DNA of 64,000 bases, from positions 13,456,001 through 13,520,000 of the forward strand of contig CM055882.1 in assembly GCA_029582165.1 (NCBI GenBank), read 5' to 3'. Every line of letters begins with the position of its first letter. The stretch's first letter is position 1. The position numbers and the translations under genes are program-made. The DNA comes from Portulaca oleracea (Eukaryota; Streptophyta; Magnoliopsida; Caryophyllales; Portulacaceae). Below the pieces are notes generated by a model. The model was not told where the DNA came from, searched no databases, and worked only from the letters and a program-made list of their open reading frames with translations. Of this stretch, positions 57,172 to 64,000 are shown one piece after another.

Positions 57172-58373
57172 TGGTCACGCGAAACAGCCGCGGTTTCTCC
57201 TTCCTCACTAGTGTATGCATCCTCGACAGCAAATTCAGGCTCATCCTGGGCTCCTTGCAATTCCTCGTCAATGTCCTGAACCTCCTTGAGAGTCAAGGTC
57301 CGGCGGTTCGGGCTCGAAGTGGCCATATCCATGGCACTTGAAGCATTTCTTCCCTTCCACAAGACGCAGTGGTTCCGTAGAGACGCCACAACAAGTCCCT
57401 TTCCTTTATCAGTTCGGGGTGTCGCAGGGAACTTGGGTGTCTCACTAGGTTTGGGTGTGTCCGATTGAAGAGGAGGACGGTTTGACGGTGGAAAGTAGTT
57501 GCGTGAAATTGGTTTGGCGAGAGCCCTTTCTTTCCGACGTCGTTCAACCCGAAGGGCCAAGCTATACAACTCATCCAGGGAATAGTAAGGTTGAATCTCG
57601 ACCCTTTTAGCGATGGTGGGATCCAAGCCATTCAAAAAACGCATCATGGTTTGATCTTCGGGTTCCTGGAGACCACTCTTGATAAGAAGTTGCTCGAATT
57701 CCGATATGTACTCCCCGACGGTTCGTCTGCCCTGGGTAAGGGCATATGCCTTCTTCAGAACGTCGTGACGGTAAGTGTTTGGTAAAAAGCGGCGATTCAT
57801 CACTTGCTTAAGCCGGGTCCAAGTAGAAATCCTCGCCTTCCCTTCACGAGCCCGTTGCAACTTCATATTCTCAAACCAAAGCGAAGCGGCCCTGGTGAGT
57901 TTCAAGCTTGCGATTTTATAAGCCTTCTCATCATCATACTCCTTGGTCTCGACGATCCTATCCATTAGTTGGATCCATTCGATGTAGTCATCCGGGTCAG
58001 TAGAGCCGTTGAATTCGGGGATGTCGATTTTAATGTCCTGGAAGTCGTCACGAGGGGGTGGATCTTGCACATTCCGACGAATTTGGTGTCGTGGAGAGCC
58101 TCTAGCATCGTCACTCGACTCAAAGTTTGGAGGAGGACGGATAGGGCTTTGTGCACGCCTCCGTCGTTCAACTTGTGGTTGACCTTGACGTTGCACCGTC
58201 AAATTGTTCATTTGCGCTGCAATCTCCAGAAGAGTCCGCTCGATGTTGGCGTTACGATTCTCAAGAAAAGTGAACCTCTCGTCCATCGTGGCGAGACGGT
58301 CCTCAATTCCTTGGACTCGGAAACTCCTCCGGTGGCTAGGTTCCTCTCGATCGGAATCATCGTGACCATCCAT
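57153..58373 (-). CDS. Gypsy gag (capsid and nucleocapsid)
   Basis: 406 residues from the ATG at 58373 (MDGHDDSDREEPSHRR). It contains a coiled-coil-like start (LATMDERFTFLENRNANIE), the retrotransposon gag domain at about residues 120-260 (FNGSTDPDDYIEWIQLMDRI, ASLWFENMKLQ, TVGEYISEFEQLLIKSGL), and an Arg-rich linker. The normal CCHC knuckle is weakened: the region after GKGLV reads NHCVLWKGRNASSAMDMATS, and a frame change there may have removed it. It ends RDQGGLLS-stop. The pol frame is -1 relative to gag and overlaps only about 19 bases. In the related old element gag and pol are in one frame, so a single base was probably lost here, or a -1 frameshift is used. Confidence 0.92.
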   Translation of the reverse strand: MDGHDDSDREEPSHRRSFRVQGIEDRLATMDERFTFLENRNANIERTLLEIAAQMNNLTVQRQGQPQVERRRRAQSPIRPPPNFESSDDARGSPRHQIRRNVQDPPPRDDFQDIKIDIPEFNGSTDPDDYIEWIQLMDRIVETKEYDDEKAYKIASLKLTRAASLWFENMKLQRAREGKARISTWTRLKQVMNRRFLPNTYRHDVLKKAYALTQGRRTVGEYISEFEQLLIKSGLQEPEDQTMMRFLNGLDPTIAKRVEIQPYYSLDELYSLALRVERRRKERALAKPISRNYFPPSNRPPLQSDTPKPSETPKFPATPRTDKGKGLVVASLRNHCVLWKGRNASSAMDMATSSPNRRTLTLKEVQDIDEELQGAQDEPEFAVEDAYTSEEGETAAVSRDQGGLLS

Positions 58374-58703
58374 ATCGAGGGAAAGGTATGGAACGGATTG
58401 TGTTTGGGGGTATTTTGTGGAGTTTGGGGGTTTTCTTGTAGTTAGCTTGTGTTTGGTTAAGGGTTCTTTGTGTTTTTCTCACTTGGGCATTTTATCGAAC
58501 ACCTTGTGTGCACAAATTTTCCAACTCTTCCTCAAAGCTCCAATATGCATCAAAATCAACAAACACAATAGCAATAACAATTTCTCCAACACACTTGGAG
58601 TCACAAGGGTTGGGGAACACCAATATTTCAATCAAAATACCTAAAATCCAACAATAGAGAACAAACTAGCAAGAACAATGGAAAACTCAAGCTAGATGAA
58701 TGA

Positions 58704-58721
58704 CCTTGTGCTCTGATACCA
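58704..58721 (-). promoter_or_regulatory. Primer-binding site, initiator tRNA-Met type
   Basis: TGGTATCAGAGCACAAG on the minus strand, two bases inside the 5' LTR. Confidence 0.92.
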
Positions 58722-58723
58722 AA

Positions 58724-59708
58724 TGGAGCGTGGCGCGATGGGGGATATTGATGGACTAGCTTGAGAGACTTGGATCAACAATCTAACAATAGCTTGGACA
58801 CCCAAAAGGATTGGATATGACTTTGGATAAAGGAGATTCCACCACCAAAGCCTAGCATCCCACCATGACCATCATAAAGGAAGAGTCCACCAAATGATCA
58901 ATAAAGAGATGACTTGCAAACACCACCATTAATCAATGGATAAAGTAAAGCAAGATTTTGAGAGAAAAGGGAGAAACCCTAACCCATGCATAAGCATATT
59001 CATTAATCAGTCCAAAAGTGCTGGAAAAACATGATAACAAGCTATTTATACTAAACCAGAAATTAAGTTAAAATAGAGTAAAAACAGCGTCTTCCAGAAC
59101 GATGGCTCGGGTGAGCCATAGGATGGCTCGGGCGAGCAGGCCGTCTGAGTGGATGGTTGCGTGCATGACTAGGATCTGGCAGATGCTCGGCTCGGGCGAG
59201 CCAAGGGGCGGCTCGGGCGAGCAGGCCTACTGGTCGCGTGGTTGCATGCACGACTAAGACCTGGCAGAAGCACGGCTCGGGCGAGCCAAAGGTGACTCGG
59301 CCGAGCAGGCCCACTGGGTCGCGACACCTTGCTGTAAGACGCTAAGTCCGCGCACGACGACGTCTGGCAGGAGCTTGGCTCGGGCGAGCCATAAGCTCGG
59401 CTAGGGCGAGCAGGCCCTCTGTCGCCAAGTTCAGTGCTTCGATTTTATTGCTTCCGGGGGTTTAAACACCCGCACCCCGATACCTCCTATTCTCTAGTCT
59501 CGAGACGGCCCGGTCCAGTCCCGAGGCCTCCGGGGTCGGGGTTGTGAGCGGGCCTCCCTAAGGAGCCCCGGGGCCCATCCATTGGATGGCCGAGACTAGC
59601 CTCGCAACTCCAGAAGTGACCGGAAATTGTAACTCAAGGCTCGAGTTGGTCGAAGCGGCTCGCTTGGCAGAGATCACTAGAGTGGAGAATGGAACCCGGA
59701 CCTCTTCA
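58724..59708 (-). repeat. 5' LTR of the young Gypsy element
   Basis: 985 bp, ends TGAAGAGG and GCTCCA on the minus strand. It carries the CpG-rich tandem array described separately. This LTR would drive element transcription. Confidence 0.93.
59095..59420. repeat. CpG-rich tandem array of GGCTCGGGCGAGCC palindromes in the LTR
   Basis: Four degenerate units spaced roughly 85, 85 and 103 bp, each with the palindrome GGCTCGGGCGAGCC, a second GGCTCGGGCGAGCAGGCC-like copy and a GCATGCACGACTA/TCTGGCAG block. The region is far richer in G, C and CpG than anything around it. Confidence 0.85.
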
Positions 59709-59713
59709 CTATC

Positions 59714-61048
59714 CCTGTCGTCCAGGGTTTGAATCCTAGGTGATCGAGGTCAGCATTTCTCCCTCACCTATTCGGAGAATGTTGTTGATAGGAGTGGGAC
59801 CCATCTTTGGGCCATTGTCATCCTCATTCGTCATCCGTTACAGGCCTGGCCTGTTAGATATACCCTTGAGATAGGGGCCCAATTGGTTAGACCGCTTATC
59901 TTTGTAAAATAAAATTATATTTTATATGCACTTATTCAAACTATTTACAACTACGGTTAAGGAAGAGGATGAGGCTTATTCATGCATTTTTCTTATGAAT
60001 ATAATGGGTGATAATAAGATTATTAACAGTTTGAATGGGAAAATGTACATAGTGGTATATTGCTTGCGTTGACCAAAACTTGTATCATGGAGTAGTACAT
60101 ATGATTAACAACGGTTAAGGAAGAGGATGATCATATTCATGCTTTTTTCCCATGAATATATATAACGTGTAATAATAAGATTATTAACAATTCGAATGGG
60201 AAAATATACAACGTATAGCTTGCACTGATCAAAATTTGTATCATGTAGTACACGTACGTGGTAAAAAAAAATCATCATACAGGCAGTAAATATAATTAAG
60301 TACTCCGTACCTATTATTGAACTTTAGTCTTAATTATTCACATAAATATCAATTAATAAAAATGACTCATTTTATATATATCTGTGGTGATAAAGTTCTC
60401 ATATAACAATTCGAATGTCAATTATATTAAATACATAATCATAATCTGTAGCTTGGGTTCACCTAAACTTGAGTCCTAAACATATGGTTTAAAAATTAAA
60501 GTGTCAAACAATGAATTAATTAAGAATGATTAACTTTGAATATTAGTTAAATCTCCAAGATAAATAAAATCATCTAGCAATTGAGGGTTTTTTGTATTTT
60601 GGATCTTATAAGATATGACATTTATTTTCTCCATTCTTGGTATTCAATGTTTATTTTTTCGAAAGGCTTATTGGTCATTCTTTTCCTTTAAAAAAATTGA
60701 GAAAAGTTTATTGGTCACTAAAAATCTACATTTTACCTAAGTTTCCCTGAAATACTTCCAAATAGCAACATTTACTGTTTTAGCTTCACCTATTTTAAAT
60801 AAATTATACAAACTATAAGATATATAAATATAAATTTTCAAAATTTCAGGGAGATCGAGAACATTTTCTAAATCACAGGATAATTAGAATTATCCTTTTT
60901 AAATTATGAAATTTAGGGGTAAGACTTCTCCATACCACCCTCTCCACCTCATTTGGAAGAAGTCTCGAAGCATTGATTTTATTTTGAAAGATGTAAGGGC
61001 CAAAATAAACTAGTCATAAGCTTTAGGGTAGGTAGATACAAAAATCCC
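59714..61048. other. Intergenic sequence with tRNA-like block and a 160 bp tandem duplication
   Basis: 59714-59900 contains CAGGGTTTGAATCCTAGG, which resembles a tRNA-type polymerase III B box, and may be half of a SINE split by the Gypsy insertion. 59951-60108 and 60109-60262 are tandem copies (CGGTTAAGGAAGAGGATGA ... GAATGGGAAAAT ... TTGTATCATG). No gene is seen. Confidence 0.5.
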
Positions 61049-61055
61049 TATAAAT
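61049..61055 (+). promoter_or_regulatory. TATA box of the phylloplanin-like gene
   Basis: TATAAAT lies about 60 bp upstream of the ATG at 61114. Confidence 0.6.
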
Positions 61056-61113
61056 GAACATCCTAAAGCTTGCATTTCCACCGCCCACCCTATTACACCT
61101 AATTGAGATATAT

Positions 61114-61650
61114 ATGATGGTGATCAACACAAAACCTTTTAACTCCCTAACAATGGTTGTGGCGGCGGCGGTGGTGGTAGTAGCGGCGGCAACCATCCAA
61201 ACAGCCCAAGCACAAGCTTCCGACGACATATATGATGGTGGGGTCTACTTAGAAAACACAACGTGAATAAGTGCCAACGCCACCGTGTTCTGCTCCTCGG
61301 ACGCCGCCCCATGCAGCGGCTGCAACCCCTTGGTGGGCGTCCAACTGCGGTTGCTGTTCATCATTAACAACACCACCACCGTCCTCGGCCGGGGAACCAC
61401 CGGCAGTGATGGCTCGGTTAATATCGTCACCCGTAACCTAACCAGCTTAGCCAACGTGGTGAGCCCCAAGGAAAACCTCCTTGAGTGGTTGAGCGTCCGA
61501 TTGAACACCGCCTTAATTTCAGCAACCACCTGCCCGGCTTTGACCAGCTTTGGCGGCCGCATCCTCGGAACCGCTCTACACTGTCAAGGTGGGAGCGTCA
61601 ATGGAGTCGCCTTCCTCGTTCCTACTGGCCCCTTTGTGCCCGTTGCTTAA
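61114..61650 (+). pseudogene. Phylloplanin-like secreted protein with one in-frame stop
   Basis: The frame runs 178 codons from ATG (MMVINTKPFNSLTMVV) to TAA at 61648. It encodes a signal peptide (SLTMVVAAAVVVVAAATIQ, cut near AQAQ), a short linker, then an Ole e 1/phylloplanin-type domain: ATVFCSSDAAPCSGCNPLVG, GRGTTGSDGSVNIVTRNLTS, SATTCPALTSFGGRILGTAL. Phylloplanins are secreted to the leaf surface and some inhibit microbial spores; that role is known for the tobacco protein and is only inferred here. A TGA at 61264-61266 falls between the signal-peptide part and the domain, in the same frame. It is one C-to-T step from CGA (Arg). No intron borders explain it. Its N-terminus and domain layout match the gene at 35878-37438, which adds the long proline repeat, so the two are paralogues. 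The start at 61114 is preferred over 61054 because of this match. Confidence 0.8.
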
Positions 61651-63269
61651 TTCTCCCAACTTTTTTTAACAAATAATTACTTAATAAAAAGTATATATAT
61701 ATATATGTGTGTATTGCTGGACAAAGCTGTGTCCATTTGCAAGGTTTTGGTGGGGTGTAGACATGTACTTAAGGAGGTGTCTGCCCCATCATATATATCA
61801 TTTTCATATGGTTGTATTGTCTTTGTGTTGTACGTAGCTTAAGTTTTTTTATTTTATTTTATATGTCATACATACTATTTATGTCCTACAATTTAGTAGA
61901 AATCTTGAAAGAAAAGCTATCTAACTTTACTTGCTTATCGATCTTGTCCAAAAAAAAAAAAGGATATTTGTCCTAATTTGATTGTCACACTAACTAATTT
62001 GACAAGTTCAATACATTTTGAAATTGAGGTGAAATTTTGTGACTTATCAATATTACACATGTATATGACGGCAACATAGTAATTTGTTTCTGAACATAAT
62101 GGTACAAGGCAAGCTGTTGATTAATTATTATATTCAACAACGTAAATTTGTATGTGAACACAAGCTATAAGACAACAAGCAATTGATTATATTGTTTTAT
62201 CCAAGGGCAATATGTAAAGTCGTGTATGAACACAAGGGACAAGGCAAACAAGGAGCTGATTATATTATTATATCCAAGGGTAAAAGAGTAATTGCGTGTA
62301 TGAACACAAGTTGTCAGACAGCCAGTCAAACAATCTTCATAACACACAACAAAACATTGCTTTCTACTTTGTTATAGAAAATTATAATATAGATTTTTCT
62401 AATTATAATATATTCATAAAGATTCAAAAGTTAAATATTTTCCAAAATAAGTTGGTTTTTTAGGCTAAATTAGAGTTAAGATATTTAATATTTAAAATTG
62501 TGTAGATAAATTTTAATTAAAAATATATATTTTATAGCTTTGTGTTAAACAAAAAAATTGGCACTTAATATAAAATGAGATATATTTTATAATTTTGTGC
62601 TAATGCACAAGAATTTCATTTTATTTTATTTTAAAAAACACCCTATTAATTACATTTACCCTAACCTAATAGTGTAATTTTCTTTTAAAGTAAAATAGAA
62701 TTCAATTTCGCTTATTTGGACTTGTTGACATGGAATTAATTTTGTAAAGATATTCATTTTTTGCTCCTCAACCTGCTAAGTAAGACCGCTACCAAGTTAG
62801 GCATCGCTGGAATCATTTTAGGTGTGTTATTGTCCAGTACCCCCAAAGTATAGTATATTGTTGTCCAAGAAAAAGGTTTGGGGCATTATTATTCAATACA
62901 CCCAAAAAAATATATATAGTATATAAGCATCCTAAAACCCATATAAAATTAAGAAAGTATCAAGCAAATTATCTATTTGTTTTGAGAGGTTAGCAATCTT
63001 CAATGATTAAATTCAAGGATTAATTTAAATAGTCACACTTTCTCTTTTTCTCTTTCACGGAAAATATCCTAGTTACCTCATTCAATCCTTATTAGGTGTT
63101 GGCATTACTTAATAATTACGGTTGTAAGCCCCAATATTCTTAGCGTTTTTAATATTTGTAGTAGTTTTATAGTGGATTTGTTAATGGTTAGTTATATATT
63201 TCAATAACTTTGTCTTCATTGCATGAGAGTTTGATTGTTGATTTTGTTAATTAGAATATAAAATCATCA
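61651..63269. other. Intergenic sequence with a tandem repeat
   Basis: An (AT)n/(GT)n run lies at 61690-61712. At about 62100-62312 a unit of roughly 72 bp (GTATGAACACAAG, GACAAGGCAA, TTGATTATATT, TATCCAAGGG) is repeated about three times. Nothing else is supportable. Confidence 0.5.
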
Positions 63270-63550
63270 TAGGGCCTGCAACCATAAACATAAGTTTTGG
63301 TTGAAATGGTTCCATATGGTATCAGAGTTAGACCTGAGTAAGAGGTCTCATGTTCGAATCTCAGCACCCTCATGTTCAATTGCGCAAGGTTATAAGGGCC
63401 CTTTTGCAGCATTCCACACACGCTTCAATCCCAAAGCCAAAGGGCATTCGTGTGAAGCGGCATGTTACGGTATAAAACCATTTCTGGGGTTTCAATCATA
63501 AACTTTCAAGCCCAAAGGGCATTCAGATGAGGGGGCCTGCTATAGGGGGG
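63270..63550 (+). mobile_element. TRIM-like internal fragment with tRNA-Met primer site
   Basis: TGGTATCAGAGTTAGACC at 63318 follows GGTTGAAATGGTTCCATA, and a tRNA-like GTTCGAATCTCAGCACCC follows at 63353. The piece ends in a purine-rich GATGAGGGGGCCTG (63527). This arrangement (LTR end, primer site, short internal domain, polypurine tract) is typical of plant TRIMs. I could not identify both LTRs. It is not a tRNA gene, because no cloverleaf can be completed. Confidence 0.5.
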
Positions 63551-64000
63551 TTTAGAGGGTTTGTTGTATATGCTAAATGCATTAGTGATTCCTATAAAAG
63601 TAAGTTAGATTTTATTTTTGTTTTCATTTCTTTATTTCTTTTTGTTTATTTTGTTCAGTCGCAATATAGTGCGGGTGTAATTTTTGTATCCATAGAGAGT
63701 TGGGGCTTTCTAACTAAAGAGCTAATCAAGCTCTCACCAACTAGGCTGGATCACAAAGATTTTTGGTGAATTAACTACTAACTAATAAAACAAAATAAAA
63801 GCTACAATTAACTAATCACATAAACTAAAAAGAAAATGCCTAATTAACCAAGTTCAAACATACAATTAGAGTGATCAATTGCTTATGAAGGACAACCAAA
63901 GCTCCTCTTTCAAGGAAGCTAAGGCTAGTTTAATTATGCTAACTAGGCTTATCATCCAAATACATTAATCACAACCCAAAACTAAGAACAAATTAACAAA
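63551..64000. other. Window edge, repeat shared with 39.3-40.1 kb
   Basis: No gene. 63900-64000 shares an AT-rich block (AATCACAACCCAAA ... ACAAATTAACA) with 39390-39440, so an unclassified retroelement probably continues past the right edge. Confidence 0.45.

Larger units (their letters stand above)
53611..59708 (-). mobile_element. Young Ty3/Gypsy retrotransposon, full-length
   Basis: LTRs at 53611-53947 (3', internally deleted) and 58724-59708 (5', 985 bp) have minus-strand ends TGAAGAGG and GCTCCA. A perfect 5 bp duplication CTATC flanks the element (53606-53610 and 59709-59713). A tRNA-Met primer site and a polypurine tract are in place. Gag and pol are long and nearly intact. Over the roughly 330 bp that the LTRs share I count only two or three differences, so insertion was recent. 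Domain order (protease, reverse transcriptase, RNase H, integrase) fixes Ty3/Gypsy. The integrase tail is chromovirus-like, but I see no canonical chromodomain. Confidence 0.96.

Noticed and set aside
59095..59420. CRISPR-like array
   Set aside because: Units are degenerate, irregularly spaced and inside a plant retrotransposon LTR.
63318..63365. A tRNA gene
   Set aside because: TGGTATCAGAG and GTTCGAATC are primer-site and B-box-like signals, but no cloverleaf can be formed.

Overview
This window is nuclear DNA from a flowering plant. It is AT-rich, has plant MuDR, Copia, Gypsy, CACTA and hAT elements, a Cassandra 5S-bearing LTR, an Au-like SINE and a secreted proline-rich cell-wall gene, and shows no operons or bacterial signals. 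The species cannot be fixed from sequence alone. Most of the 64 kb is nested transposable elements. Two paralogous host genes of the Ole e 1/extensin/phylloplanin type lie about 24 kb apart near the right half. Many insertions can be bounded to the base by target-site duplications (TSDs) read directly from the sequence.

Layout. 0-5.8 kb: a decayed autonomous-type Mutator-like element with a mudrA-like transposase on + and, convergent to it, a GRF zinc-finger/coiled-coil/membrane-anchor gene on -. 5.86-6.54 kb: a small LTR retroelement (TRIM) with primer-binding site and polypurine tract. 6.57-8.08 kb: a non-autonomous CACTA element (TSD GTA) split by a Cassandra solo LTR (TSD ATTGG). 8.64-11.28 kb: a solo LTR (TSD CTTAC) and an inverted second copy of the same family. 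13.0-15.2 kb: nested Stowaway-like MITEs and a 1.7 kb element with about 95 bp inverted ends. 17.9-19.2 kb: a gag-like remnant. 19.2-25.75 kb: an old Copia element on -, interrupted by two smaller DNA elements. 25.99-27.49 kb: a hAT-type element made of GGATCGGGTTC-like repeats. 27.55-32.39 kb: a younger Copia element on + with matching 221 bp LTRs and seven nonsense codons.

32.4-37.5 kb: an Au-like SINE, MITEs, then the proline-rich cell-wall gene on - (35.88-37.44 kb; one net frameshift inside its Ser-Pro repeats). About 41.2-49.9 kb: an old Gypsy element on + containing a hairpin CACTA MITE, a MULE that itself holds an LTR, and a hAT MITE. 50.7-52.5 kb: two small MULEs with 9-10 bp TSDs. 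53.6-59.7 kb: a young Gypsy element on - (TSD CTATC) with long gag and pol reading frames; its protease active site has been erased by two apparently compensating indels. 61.1-61.65 kb: the second phylloplanin-like gene, with one in-frame TGA. 63.3-63.55 kb: a TRIM-like internal fragment.

Functionally the host content is small: two secreted surface/cell-wall proteins, probably from an old duplication. Everything else bears on transposition and its decay. I saw no convincing new defence or metabolic system. The strongest unusual signals are the MULE gene pair, the protease-erasing double frameshift, the uniformly transition-type nonsense codons of the second Copia element, and the chimeric proline-rich/Ole e 1-like gene.
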